Source: Reticulitermes speratus (taxonomy: Eukaryota > Arthropoda > Insecta > Blattodea > Rhinotermitidae). From it: DNA of 64,000 nucleotides. Each line of letters opens with the position of its first letter. Position 1 is the first letter of the stretch. Below are positions 1 to 11,684 of this stretch, piece after piece. The notes under the pieces are model-generated. The model was not told the DNA's origin. It saw only the letters and a program-made list of their open reading frames with translations, and searched no databases. The stretch lies in NCBI GenBank assembly GCA_021186555.1, contig JAJKFL010000039.1:15356733-15420732 (forward strand). The letters run 5' to 3'. A program made the position numbers and the translations under genes.

Positions 1-425
1 TATAATTGCATCTACGGGAGATAACATAGCAGGAGAATGGAGAAAACTGTATGATGAGAAACTTCATACTCTGTAATCCACAGAGAAGATTATCACGTTG
101 ACGAAGTGAGGTGGAAGAAATGGCCAGGGCATGAAGATCGCTCGCAAGGGGAGAGATGAGAAATGCGTACAAACGTTTAGTCGGAAAGTCTGAGAGGAAA
201 AGAATTTGGAAGTCCTAGGTGTGTACAGAAGGATACTATTAAAAAAGAACTTAATGTTGCGAGGATGGAATCATCTGGTTTTAGAATACCACTTAGTGGC
301 AGGCTCTTGTGAATACGGTAATGGCCTTTCGGATTCCACAAAAAGCGCTGAATTTCTTCATCAACTATGCGACTGTCAGCATGTAAAGAAGGGCTCTGCT
401 TCGTGGAGTCCCTTATTAGTCAGTT
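1..425 (+). mobile_element. Decayed LINE 3' fragment (RTE-like family, called L1 family here)
   Basis: Conceptual translation in shifting frames matches the end of the LINE copied in full at 56.6-57.7 kb: GEWRKLYDEKLHTL near 32-75, then the basic RRMRW/ARM and VGKPEGKR/LG regions, then the non-coding 3' end from about 295 (ggctcttgtgaatacggtaa, then a tcttcatcaacta segment). It is frameshifted and has several stops, so it is a dead 5'-truncated copy running off the window edge. Reading frames through it are not genes. Clade is uncertain; the similarity to the other copies in this window is seen directly. Confidence 0.7.
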
Positions 426-1002
426 GTATAAATGATCTTGCACGAGCAGGCTTCAACCTGATTCATCCATTTGTAAACAAGGAGAATATGACTCCAGAAT
501 TACAAAACGGCTGCTGCAGTGTGTGTGTCTGCGAGTCATGGTCCTTCAAATGTATTCTATTGCTCTTTTAGCCAGATCCTATGTCCTCCACACAATCAGG
601 ATACTTTACCATTTCCTTATTATAAAAGAGTGTCATTGTAAAATATCAAATTTCGTACACATAGGGCGCCATTCTTTATTGCCGGGAGACTCCCGCTGTT
701 TAGTCGTGTGACAATACGAACAATGTGCGCCTGCTTCAACATTGTGACGTGTCATGAGTGGTGCACAATGTGTTCCTCGCTTTCATTTCAGTGCACGTTA
801 ACCTAACAGTTTTGTAATACGACAGACATGTTTATGTTCAGGTACTGTCCGACTAACAATCGGACAGGCTCTGTCGCCTTTGGTTTCATCAAAATTCGGT
901 TCAATTCTCAAGCAATCCGTCCCGAAGTTTCGGATTCATGAATACACATCTTGGCTATTCAGTTGAGCTCTTTTAACTGCACAGGTTATAGGCCCACAAT
1001 AT
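426..1002. other. No recognised feature
   Basis: AT-rich single-copy-looking DNA. Short open frames (for example 523-711) show no family resemblance, repeats or splice context that would support an exon. Confidence 0.5.
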
Positions 1003-1014
1003 AGAACAATATAG

Positions 1015-1271
1015 ATAAAGGTAAAGTTGTCACTATGCACGGTATGATGGATGTGAGGAAGTGGAGATATAGCTCCACCCATTCTTAACTTCGGCACCAG
1101 GTGGGGCTGAATGGCTACCTTCACGCCCCGGCCGATGTACCATTGAGGAAAGAGTTCCCAGTCCCAGTTCACTAGGACGCTGGGTGGACCCCAGAGCCGG
1201 TCTGAACGCTGTGTAGAAGAGATAAATCTCTTCGACCTGCCAGGAATCGAACCACGACTCATCAGTAGTCC
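1015..1271 (-). mobile_element. tRNA-derived SINE, family A (subtype 2), with target-site duplication
   Basis: Read on the minus strand it has a tRNA-like B box (ggttcgattcctgg), then an aagagattt module, the family-A body (cagaccggctctgggg and following, ggccggggcgtga) and the 3' tail ctttacctt. It is flanked by an 11/12 duplication, agaacaatatag at 1003-1014 and agaacaatatgg at 1272-1283, which fixes the ends. SINEs of this type are pol III transcripts moved by a partner LINE and code for nothing. The two minus-strand frames across it are accidental. Confidence 0.8.
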
Positions 1272-1415
1272 AGAACAATATGGAAAGGTTCAGTATGACG
1301 TCACTTACCTACAGTTTCAAATGTGCAGGTGACGTAGCTGTTTAATGACGCTGCTTGAACTGCAGAGGTTACGTAGCATAACAGAATAATACAGGAGAAT
1401 TGGGTCTTCAGTTAT

Positions 1416-1645
1416 TTAACCTTTTCAAGTCCAGTCGTAAGTATATGTACCACCTGCTGTGACACTAAGTACTTCTGTATTTTGCCCACACAGTGTATTT
1501 ATGTGTTTCATATAATTCTCCCAATAAACACCGATCAATTACTGATTAGCTTTTATGATGGGCACGAATTGTGTTTTATGTGAGGTGGGAACTGACTTTT
1601 TGTGTATAATTTAGATAAAGACCAGTCTTTGAACTGGTTACGGTA
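1416..1645 (+). mobile_element. Short dispersed repeat, family G (possible TTAA-type MITE)
   Basis: Shares several blocks with sequence at 13.1, 28.8, 37.1 and 48.4 kb: a start like ttaaccttttcaag, the block ttttgcccacacagtgtatt near 1481-1500, and an end near ctttgaactggttacgg. It has no coding capacity. The best copy (13115-13320) has TTAA at both ends, which suggests a piggyBac-type non-autonomous element. That is inference. Confidence 0.4.
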
Positions 1646-1914
1646 CACAGCCTCACGCGTTATATAGCGCTGCGTTCTATGAGAGGAATGACAGACAGGT
1701 TAAGTACGTTGTTTCAACGGTACACGCTGGTTCTACACAGCGTCGAATAACGTGGTGAAAATGAGTCTTGACTTATGTGATAATGTTACTTTTACGGAAA
1801 CGGTTATGTAACGTCCGACGGGCTTCAAGGATATGGATTTTGAAAAAGGCAATCGTAGCGTATTGCAAAGCGCTATACCGGCAGCTATGAATCCACATAA
1901 ATCTACATAACGTC

Positions 1915-2095
1915 AAGAAGTGGGATGGGGGGGCATGGACTGGATTGATATGGCTCAGGATAGGGACAGGTGGTGGGCTCTTGTGAGTGCGGTAATGAAC
2001 CTTCGGGTTCCATAAAACGCGGGGAATTTCTTGACTAGCTGATGACCTGTTAGCTTCTCAAGAAGGACTCTGCTCCATGGAGTTAGTTAGTTAAC
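1915..2095 (+). mobile_element. LINE 3' end (RTE-like family)
   Basis: Contains the end of the ORF (gcatggactggattgatatg = MDWI; caggatagggacaggtgg = QDRDRW) and the complete 3' end, finishing in ccatggagttagttagtta. The LINE ends in short GTTA repeats, not poly-A, as also seen at 18676, 8668 and 56570. 5'-truncated and non-functional. Confidence 0.85.
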
Positions 2096-3624
2096 GTAAT
2101 TCCCACTTTACTCCTTATGACAGGGTGTTGTCAGTTTCATTTATCTGAAGACTCAGTGAAGTGAAAAAAGGAAATAATTGTTACGTATGTAGTGTTTTCT
2201 ACTAGTAAAATTCCGTCAAAAATGCAACGGAAATATTTTACAGTTTCCATCTCTAGCTAAGGATTTCAAAAGCTAACCCTTCTATCGATTCGTTATTTTA
2301 CCCTATATGCTTGGATAAACACCTTGAAATCACAATGCACTGAATATGCACGCAACATTGGTCGGCAAAGATCGGGGCTACAATATCGACTGAAACATAT
2401 GTATCACTTACTGACGCCCACTGCTGGCACCTTTTTGTTCTGTTCGTTAAGTGCTACCACTGATCCATACCCGTGCATAACACATCCAGAGTCAATCAGA
2501 AATGTTATATATAAATATACAGTGTGTACATTTTATTGGCAACAACTGCACAAAAAGAAATCAGAAACTCCTGCACATTTCCGAGGACCAAGACACCTTA
2601 TTTTATAATCGTCAGAGCAACGGATCGACTTGGTACGTAGTCAGGGTGTCCTCATTTGGATGCAGGAGGCGCTGCCATCACATTCAACCAGGGATTTGAA
2701 GCAGGGGACGGACAGATCAGTAGGGGAGAGACATTCAAATTTGGAACGCGGAGGAATGTTCAGAGATTTCAATCAGTTTTATGCAAAGCATTACAGGTGA
2801 CGCTCGGTAATTTAATGTAGGCTTAATTCCACAATCTAGACAAGTTTCTTCTATCGTTCCCTTATGGTTAGTTTGCTCATCCTGCATCCCGATAAGAAAT
2901 ACAGCGGTGTCATTACTTGCCTTCAAACAATATTTCGGAACACATCGAAGCCGATTATAAAAATATCATGCTGTAGGCTCTTATTTTAATTTACTTTCCA
3001 TTTACATACATAACATTTCACTTAGAGGCACTGGACCTTCTAGACTTCGGCCTCGCAGCTTTTAAAGGTAATTATTTGTAGCTTTTCAAGAATATAAAGT
3101 CTATGTCAGCAACGGAATGTCAAGGAGCATGAAGTGCGGGCGATACGTAAAATGATTTCTTTCTGCAAAAAATGGCTGAACCTACCAAAATTAATACATA
3201 ACTTAAGAAAAAAATATAGATTCCATTAAGGCCTATTAATTTCCATTCGAAACTTTTTTGATATCATGAACGTTTAACGAAACACAACTTATATGTCTAT
3301 GCAGTGTGTGCTGTTTATAGTGCCACTGGTTTTGTAAATTAACATAGAGGTCAGCGAGGTGTAAGAGTCGAGTAGAACGCTTTTCCGCAACAGCATGTGT
3401 GTGGTCTAATTCAGCTGATCAAGCCTCTGGACTTTCCCTTAACAGCACGTGTGTAGTATGCTTCAGTTAAGCATGCCTTCAGACTTGTACTTCCATGTCT
3501 ACTGTTTCTGTCACCCAATAAATTTTGCCATAAATACATAAACACATTACTAAAAATTGGGTATGAGACAAACTGTTGCTTCAGAACCTCTTCTATAAGC
3601 GTTTCTTCCACTTAAGCAGACATT
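2096..3624. other. No recognised feature
   Basis: AT-rich DNA with scattered frames under 100 codons (2324-2608, 2735-2926, 3411-3611). None shows domain similarity, and no tandem or inverted repeat is obvious. Confidence 0.5.
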
Positions 3625-3720
3625 TAACCCCTTAAAGCCTTGCAGTTACTTTATGTACCAACAGGAATTCTACGTTCTGCCTATAGAGTGTATTTTGAAG
3701 GTCATACTCTTAAAATGTAA
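3625..3720 (+). mobile_element. Family G repeat fragment
   Basis: The start (ttaaccccttaaagccttgc) and the block ctatagagtgtatttt resemble the other family-G copies. The right end is not resolved. Confidence 0.3.
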
Positions 3721-4015
3721 TGGATCCTAATGCAATCTTCCATTTGTGATATGCTTCGTTTTTAAATAATGAGACATTTAGAAGATAATTTACTGTTCTC
3801 ACCACCCAACAGGCAACCTACTCCGATAAACAGGATATCAAAACAGCATAGATTGTTCAACTTTTATACAATTTTTAACCAATGTAAGACTGAAACAACC
3901 AACAAGCACAATTTTTAACTTTTATTTGTTTTAAACAGTGTATGTGAACAATTGTAAAGAATTCATATAAATAATTGTGCCAGTTGGTGTAACTAGTGTG
4001 CGATTTTAGATAATG

Positions 4016-4062
4016 TGTCCCTGAAGAGGAACCCAAATTAAGGGTTCGAAACATGTAGGACA
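4016..4062 (+). ncRNA. Hammerhead-ribozyme-like motif
   Basis: Order of parts matches a type I hammerhead: stem I strand TGTCC (4016-4020), CTGAAGA core (4021-4027), one extra base, stem II GAACCC/GGGTTC (4029-4034 with 4042-4047), GAAAC (4048-4052), a two-base loop, the NUH triplet GTA (4055-4057) and the returning stem I strand GGACA (4058-4062). Both stems are fully complementary. The hammerhead consensus CUGANGA...GAAA...NUH is established; position 7 is free. The extra base between A9 and stem II departs from the textbook fold. Likely part of a Penelope-like or retrozyme terminal repeat. Activity is not shown. Confidence 0.5.
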
Positions 4063-4065
4063 GGG

Positions 4066-5337
4066 AAAGTGCACAATTAATGTGATTGAATTGTACATTT
4101 GTCGGACTTTAAATATAAAATAATATTAAGTTTATAATTTATGAACCTTGTGTTTCAGCTTCAGACTAACAAATCAATGCATATTAATGTTTAATTAAGT
4201 ACACCCCCGGACAATTTTCAATGCAAACTGTTAATACAAAATTTTATTGAAATCAGTCAAGTAATTCGAAGCTGGAAAATACGGACAGACTCACAGAAAG
4301 GTACACTCTCAATACTGTTTGTTGTTTTACTTATTTCGTATCAACATCGCATAAAAACTCAACACAGTAATGACCCTGACAGAATAAGTTCAATAATGAA
4401 CTAAAATTATATATGTCAAAATTCGTCCAAGGCAGGACGCAAATAGCAACTATAGTCTGCATAACTGTGGAACTCTGCGTGATGTCACTGCATACCGAAG
4501 AAAGATGTCTTCGTCCACTATTTTCGTTTCTCTCGGTAGAAGCTAACAACACATTATCACCGCTGCCAGATGAAGAACATAAAAGTTAGGAATAAAAAAC
4601 AACGTTTTTCAGCTCATGAGACATCGAGTCACTAGGAAAACATGCAGTGAACAAATGTTATTCTTGACTCAGTGTCTTTTTAATGAGTTAGCTCGCAGAC
4701 CGCGACGCGTATTGATAGTGTGTTGTTTGCTTTCTGAACTGCGCGCTACAGTACAGCAATTAGCCGCCCGGTTGACGGATGGTACTATTTCGGTGATGAA
4801 GCTTACTGTCGCCTTTGTGTTTGATGGCACAAAACAGCACAGCTGACGGTCCTGATATCACATCCAATTATGTGAAGCTGTGAACTGTCTAAGCAGCTGC
4901 ACGAAGGAGTAACTGGATGGACACATCTTCTCAGAAAAGAAAGAGTTGTTTCTAGGAAGTCAATGATACAAACATTTCTCCCATTAATCTCTCATCGATT
5001 GACAAACGACTAGTTACATTACGATATTTTTCTAAAGTCCATTCTCCTTCCCTCCTGCCTCTTCTGCCACTATGCAATATTTTAATGCAGTCCGGAGTTA
5101 AAGCAAACTAACCCAAATTCATAACTAACTCCACCGTTCAGATCTTTCTTGAAAACTCGATGGACGTGAGTCACTCAACTGGTCACTAAAACCTATGCTT
5201 TTATGGAACTCGCAGTTTCATTAGATTCAGAATACCCTACCGTGGGTCATACCCTCAGCAGATGAATGCAGTTTGTAACCTCACAACTTATTACCCTAAC
5301 AACTATTTCAGCATTATCCTTTCGTTATGCCCAACCT
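4066..5337. other. No recognised feature
   Basis: AT-rich DNA. A 76-codon frame at 4616-4846 and a minus frame at 4331-4552 have no recognisable domains and are treated as chance. Confidence 0.45.
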
Positions 5338-5347
5338 TTCCAAAGTG

Positions 5348-5575
5348 CCGGTAAGTGCCATGGTTCAGGCGGCTGGTCGCCTCTCGCCGCGAATGCCTGG
5401 GCTCGATTCCAGGCCAGTCCATAAGGAATTTGTGGTAGACACAGTGGCACTGGGATAGGTTTCTCTCCCCGTGCACTCATTTTTCTCTGTCGGTATCATT
5501 CCACTCTCAATACTCATTCATTCATCACTGAAGCTACGTAATCTCAGCAATTGAGAGCATCGTTAAATAACACAC
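5348..5575 (+). mobile_element. tRNA-derived SINE, family C, with probable target-site duplication
   Basis: The head has an A-box-like tggttcaggcggctgg and a B box (gctcgattcc, 5401-5410), followed by the family-C body (ggaatttgtggtagacacag, then ggataggtttctc) and a cgttaaataac end. Related copies lie at 17.48, 25.78 and 31.32 kb. ttccaaagtg (5338-5347) recurs as ttccaaaagtg (5576-5586). Confidence 0.75.
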
Positions 5576-5586
5576 TTCCAAAAGTG

Positions 5587-6387
5587 TTTCCATGTGTGAC
5601 GTCTTCAGACTAAAGTGTGGCTCACATTTCTCATTTCCCCACAGCCCATACGTGATTCAATGAATCTATCAGTTTTGTGGATATGCCTACATATCTCGCA
5701 CATGCTTAAAAATCCCTCAGATTTATAATCTTCCGGATGGGAAAGTCGTTGTCATTGTAATGAAGGTGATGACATCCTAACTTAAAAAAGTACCTCTGTC
5801 CTAAACGCAGTGTTGTAGAGTCTATTATTCGTATAAATGGAAAACGAAGAACTTGAGATTGCCCATTTGTTCGAATAAAGCAGTAGTCTCAAACTCGCCC
5901 GATTCACGTCTCACAGTCTTCCCATCACCGGTCACCGTACCCATACGTCGGGTAGCAAGATCGTGAACACAGACAAAACACAGAAAACAGCCTTCTTCCT
6001 TTTGGAGATATCTCTGATCGCCAGAATGACCTTTCTTCACACTTGAAGAAGCCGTTGAAAAATTGTGGGGACCCACCTCACCACTGATCCTGCTGATAGG
6101 CTGTCAGCAGCATCTGACACGTCAGCACACTGCTCTATCTTGCAGGTCCTGTGGTCTTATCTCGTGTGCGAGTGCAACGCGCTTTCTTACGTAGGCCTAT
6201 TTGTTTGGAAACAGTCCAGGACGATGGGACACGCGCCATCCAAATAACACGGCGTCTGTTTCCCGGTTGATTCTTTTTCGCCCCTGCTCTGATTCTCCTC
6301 TTCATCTCCTTTGCCTCTCGTTCTTCCCCGTCTACTCTTTTCTTCTGAAACATCTGTGTGTTGTTTCGCTACATTCTGCTTATTGCC
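5587..6387. other. Flank of the 38-bp satellite; no gene recognised
   Basis: Unremarkable sequence turning pyrimidine-rich from about 6260 to 6350, just before the tandem array. Open frames at 5825-6076 and 6135-6353 show no family resemblance. Confidence 0.45.
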
Positions 6388-8476
6388 GTCATACTGCTCG
6401 TCTCAGAAACAAGTTCGGACCTACCGTCATACTGCTCGTCTCAGAAACAAGTTCGGACCTACCGTCATACTGCTCGTCTCAGAAACAAGTTCGGACCTAC
6501 CGTCATACTGCTCGTCTCAGAAACAAGTTCGGACCTACCGTCATACTGCTCGTCTCAGAAACAAGTTCGGACCTACCGTCATACTGCTCGTCTCACAAAC
6601 AAGTTCGGACCTACCGTCATACTGCTCGCCTCAGAAACAAGTTCGGACCTACCGTCATACTGCTCGCCTCAGAAACAAGTTCGGACCTACCGTCATACTG
6701 CTCGTCTCACAAACAAGTTCGGACCTACCGTCATACTGCTCGTCTCACAAACAAGTTCGGACCTACCGTCATACTGCTCGTCTCACAAACAAGTTCAGAC
6801 CTACCGTCATACTGCTCGTCTCACAAACAAGTTCGGACCTACCGTCATACTGCTCGTCTCACAAACAAGTTCGGACCTACCGTCATACTGCTCGTCTCAC
6901 AAACAAGTTCGGACCTACCGTCATACTGCTCGTCTCAGAAACAAGTTCGGACCTACCGTCATACTGCTCATCTCACAAACAAGTTCGGACCTACCGTCAT
7001 ACTGCTCGTCTCACAAACAAGTTCGGACCTACCGTCATACTGCTCCCCTCAGAAACAAGTTCGGACCTACCGTCATACTGCTCGTCTCAGAAACAAGTTC
7101 GGACCTACCGTCATACTGCTCCCCTCAGAAACAAGTTCGGACCTACCGTCATACTGCTCGTCTCAGAAACAAGTTCGGACCTACCGTCATACTGCTCCCC
7201 TCAGAAACAAGTTCGGACCTACCGTCATACTGCTCCCCTCAGAAACAAGTTCGGACCTACCGTCATACTGCTCGTCTCAGAAACAAGTTCGGACCTACCG
7301 TCATACTGCTCCCCTCAGAAACAAGTTCGGACCTACCGTCATACTGCTCGTCTCAGAAACAAGTTCGGACCTACCGTCATACTGCTCCCCTCAGAAACAA
7401 GTTCGGACCTACCGTCATACTGCTCGTCTCAGAAACAAGTTCGGACCTACCGTCATACTGCTCCCTCAGAAACAAGTTCGGACCTACCGTCATACTGCTC
7501 GTCTCAGAAACAAGTTCGGACCTACCGTCATACTGCTCCCCTCAGAAACAAGTTCGGACCTACCGTCATACTGCTCCCCTCAGAAACAAGTTCGGACCTA
7601 CCGTCATACTGCTCGTCTCAGAAACAAGTTCGGACCTACCGTCATACTGCTCGTCTCAGAAACAAGTTCGGACCTACCGTCATACTGCTCGTCTCAGAAA
7701 CAAGTTCGGACCTACCGTCATACTGCTCGTCTCAGAAACAAGTTCGGACCTACCGTCATACTGCTCCCCTCAGAAACAAGTTCGGACCTACCGTCATACT
7801 GCTCCCCTCAGAAACAAGTTCGGACCTACCGTCATACTGCTCGTCTCAGAAACAAGTTCGGACCTACCGTCATACTGCTCCCCTCAGAAACAAGTTCGGA
7901 CCTACCGTCATACTGCTCGTCTCAGAAACAAGTTCGGACCTACCGTCATACTGCTCCCCTCAGAAACAAGTTCGGACCTACCGTCATACTGCTCGTCTCA
8001 GAAACAAGTTCGGACCTACCGTCATACTGCTCGTCTCAGAAACAAGTTCGGGCCTACCGTCATACTGCTCGTCTCAGAAACAAGTTTCGGACCTACCGTC
8101 ATACTGCTCGTCTCAGAAACAAGTTCGGACCTACCGTCATACTGCTCGTCTCAGAAACAAGTTCGGGCCTACCGTCATACTGCTCGTCTCAGAAACAAGT
8201 TTCGGACCTACCGTCATACTGCTCGTCTCAGAAACAAGTTTCGGACCTACCGTCATACTGCTCGTCTCAGAAACAAGTTCGGACCTACCGTCATACTGCT
8301 CCCCTCAGAAACAAGTTCGGACCTACCGTCATACTGCTCGTCTCAGAAACAAGTTTCGGACCTACCGTCATACTGCTCCCCTCAGAAACAAGTTCGGACC
8401 TACCGTCATATTGCTCGTCTCAGAAACAAGTTCGGGCCTACCGTCATACTGCTCGTCTCAGAAACAAGTTTCGGAC
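6388..8476. repeat. 38-bp tandem satellite, about 55 units
   Basis: The unit begins gtcatactgctcgtctcaga and ends ttcggacctacc. Copies are nearly identical and differ mainly at a few sites: cgtctcag, cgtctcac, cgcctcag or cccctcag, plus units with an added T (tttcgg, 39 bp) and one short unit. Variants are clustered: the -cac- type sits in 6590-7020, the cccc type from about 7040 to 8390, and the added-T type only from about 8080. The unit has no stop in any forward frame, and 38 is not a multiple of three, so all three forward frames stay open for more than 730 codons. That is a property of the repeat and not evidence for a protein. It is not a CRISPR array because there are no unique spacers. 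Confidence 0.95.
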
Positions 8477-8667
8477 ACAAATATATTTACGCGTGTAAGT
8501 ATAAATTGCAGGGAATAAATTACAGGCACATGCTTTACTACTTATGTTCTGACCCTGCAGAACACTAGACTGCACCTCAATGCTCAGTTATTTTAAAACT
8601 TACGTTGTCCAGCTGTGTTCTTAACAATTGTTAGGAAACAATAATAGTAAATGCAATTATAAACACA

Positions 8668-8806
8668 TAACTAACTAACTCCATGGAGCAGAGCCCTTCA
8701 TGAGAAGCTAACAGTTCGTCAGCTAGTCAAGCTAGTCAAGAAATTCCCCGCGTTTTATGGAACCCGAAGGTTCATTACCGCATTCACAAGAGCCTGCCAC
8801 TTGTAA
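8668..8806 (-). mobile_element. LINE 3' end (RTE-like family)
   Basis: Reverse complement of the 3' end seen at 1915-2095: starts with the taactaactaac tail, then ccatggagcagagccctt, and runs to gcctgccact. It has a small duplication of the agctagtcaa block. Confidence 0.85.
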
Positions 8807-8817
8807 CACATATTAAT

Positions 8818-8915
8818 AACAACTCCATGGAGCAAAACACATTATCAGAAGCTGATAGTTGGTCAGGTGCCCAATACATTCTCCGCCTTTTATAGAACTT
8901 CAAATTTTCAACAAC
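8818..8915 (-). mobile_element. Second, older LINE 3' end
   Basis: aactccatggagcaaaacac followed by gctgatagttggtcagg and ttttatagaacttcaa is a more diverged copy of the same 3' end, directly next to the younger one. Confidence 0.6.
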
Positions 8916-9396
8916 ATTGAGGTCTAAGTACTTCAGTATAGTGATCGTAATGAACCATAAACGCCCCTTGTTGTCGCCTCTAAACTAGCGTCAAAAAGCG
9001 ACAAGAACGCCACACAGTTTCTCGCTTACAGAAACAGAAGAAGAGCGTCAGCAGACATGAGCAGCATAAATTCACTTTCAAAGAGCGTAATATCCGTCGC
9101 CGCATCTCTTTCTTAATCCGAGACGTTTTGTTTTTCACGTCATAACAACTGAAACTGCTTTTAATAACGTTTAAGACTTTTTATTTTGGAATGAGAGCTT
9201 ACACCTACAAACATACTTGGAAAAATTTGCATTCAACGAGCTGTCTTTGGAGCAAAGAGTGTCGAGCTGAATGGGTCCTAAAGCGGGCTGCGCTGCGAGC
9301 AGTGAAAACTCGCCCCCATATCACAATTCTAAGAGCAAAACAGAGCTGTGGAACAACACGGATAATTTTACTGCCCATGTTTTACACGAAGAAAGA

Positions 9397-9627
9397 GCCG
9401 AGATAGCTCAGTCGGAATCAGCACCCGACTACGGACTGGACGACCAAGAATTTCTGGTTCGATTCGACCCATGAAACGAGCCCAGACCAGTTCTGCGACC
9501 CGCCGAGTCCCATAATCCATCGGTAACGGGGGTTCTCTCACCGGCGGAAAAGCGACCGAGGTCTAAGACTGATCACTTACCTCGCCTAATGCCACGCATA
9601 AAAATACTTATACCTCTACTTTCCCAT
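9397..9627 (+). mobile_element. tRNA-derived SINE, family A (diverged)
   Basis: The head gagatagctcagtcgg (A box), cgactacggactgg and a B-box-like ggttcgattc are followed by a degenerate family-A body and an end in tatacctctactttccc. Frames across it (9271-9474) are non-coding. Confidence 0.65.
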
Positions 9628-10599
9628 ATACCTTATTAGCGAGATAATTATACCATTACTACACACAAAATTAATTAAATACAGAGTTTTATCTGTCCTT
9701 CTGTACGCGTGTTCCTATGCCGAAACTTAAGACAGATTTCGATTAAATTTGGTATTTATCTTCTAGGCTACAATTTGGGTACGAACTCCGTTCTGCACTC
9801 TGGCCCTTACAACGTGCTACTATACAGAAAGCTCAAATCGAGATTTAAGATTTTAACTCAAAAACAGATCATCACACAATTCGGTGCATTACGTAACACA
9901 CAGACATCACCAACATGGACAACTTTTGTCAGAAGTATCCTTTCATGTGGTGAACAAGCAACCAAAAAACAAGAGAAAAGTTTCTCTTCAGCAGTATCAC
10001 ATAGCAGTGTTATTATATTTGCAACAGTAAACTGTGTTCTGCTGTAAAAACTGGCCTCTCGCCGCGGACTTGTTACATGTTACAAAAGCATCGTAAAAAA
10101 TTAAAATTCTCTAGACTCTGTTGCAATAAATGCAACTTAATTCCATAATTACAAACCTTCTAGCTGCACATCCACGTATGTAGGGGTACGTTTGCACCAT
10201 ACAATTACGAAGGCCCCGAAACAATTTCAATTGGACAGAAAACACGTCTGAATCTCTCCGATGTGTGATACACAGTACCACAGAAGAGGACGAAAGTTTA
10301 ATCAAATCGACAGCCACATTTGCCGGCACTTTACGGGAAATCCGTTGCGAAACGGAGATATCGTGACAGTAGGCAGGCTACTCTGAATGGCTGATGAGAC
10401 CATCGCAATGGCTGGTATCAGGCGGCTACCAACGTCTCTGGGCAACTTGAATGCTAAACACAATGCTCGAACTGCGATACCCGTGTTCGAGGGCCTTATC
10501 TGTTTTACACACGACAGGCTAATTCTCTCACTTCGAGGGAGGAATAAAGGGCTAGTTTAAGGGCTGTAAGGTAGAATATTTGTACCTCACGCAGAAGTA
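9628..10599. other. No recognised feature
   Basis: Contains a 112-codon frame at 9709-10047 (starting MFLCRNLRQIS) that I cannot assign. It may be an old repeat relic, since it lacks any flanking splice or promoter signal I can defend. Confidence 0.4.
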
Positions 10600-10770
10600 A
10601 CAGGAGGGTGGAGACAAGACTACGTAATTAGTATACTTCGCTTTACGTGGGTAAGGTGATTAATGAGGTGTATAATGGGAGGGACACATAGCACGCACGG
10701 AGGAAGTGAGAAATTTAACAAAATTTTGGTCGGAAAACCGGAGCGAAAGAGACCACAGGGAAAAGACTGA
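10600..10770 (+). mobile_element. Decayed LINE fragment (C-terminal ORF region)
   Basis: ggagggtggagacaagacta corresponds to the GEWRRL region, gaggtgtataatgggaggga to the RMRWAGH region, and ttggtcggaaaaccggagcg to the VGKPEGK region of the 56.6-kb copy, in shifting frames. Confidence 0.55.
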
Positions 10771-11684
10771 AATAATTTCTTTCGATTCTGCCTTTCTCTT
10801 ATTTTGTCTTTACGACAGTTGATTGTGAAAGCCGTGACAAAAGTCGACTTTCGTAAACGCCGAAAAGTTCCGGAACAGCTGATCGAATATAAATGTTTTA
10901 GGAAAAAGACAACGAGTCTCTGAGTTAGAGATGTCCTTCCTTGTCAGAGCACGAACGGACATAGCGCCTTGTTCTCCGAAGCAGTGGCATGAACTCCTCG
11001 TTGTCCTGACAGAGTAATGCTGCATTACGTTGCCCGGGAAACATTAACATCAGACTTTACGTTTTCTTGCTTCACCCCACAGCAGATTACTACCCGGTCT
11101 TATTCCCTCTACAGCGGTAAGCAGAAAAAACACTTGTCGCCAAGTCGTGACCCAGAATACTAATTCAGACGCCTGAATAATTAAAATGCCGTCATAATAG
11201 CAGCCCAAAAGTTACATGAGCCTGATTTACATAGCAATGTAATGAATACTAGAGGTGTGACAGTCATTCTGGTTTATACTGGCAGGGTAGCACATTGCTA
11301 CATTTTTGTAAGCAAACCTAGATTGCATTTATTTATGCTTACTCACAAGGATTACACGAACAGAACTAAGGTTCATGATTCAATCAGCAGAATAATAAAT
11401 TTTGTAGGTATTTGTTATGATTCAGAAGTAAAATTATTCCTCTCCCGTCTGCTTTCCAAAACCCCCAGATTCTTGTGACGTAGGCATACGTAAAAAGAGC
11501 AACAATTTTGCAGTCGTTATATGTGGTGTGTGAAACGTGGCCTAATATCGTGACAAAAGAGAATAAATAACGAGTATTTGAAAACGAAGTACTTAGAGAA
11601 AAGTGTTCAGACCCAAGATGGATGTAGTTCGCGGATCACGCACCTATTTCACCTACCTGACCGAAGACCTTGAAGCGTCTGGAG
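10771..11684. other. No recognised feature
   Basis: AT-rich. Frames at 10810-11025 (minus) and 11242-11478 (plus) have no recognisable family. Confidence 0.4.

Noticed and set aside
6201..8568. Three overlapping forward reading frames of about 735-765 codons
   Set aside because: They are the 38-bp satellite translated in its three equivalent phases. No start context, codon bias or non-repetitive domain.
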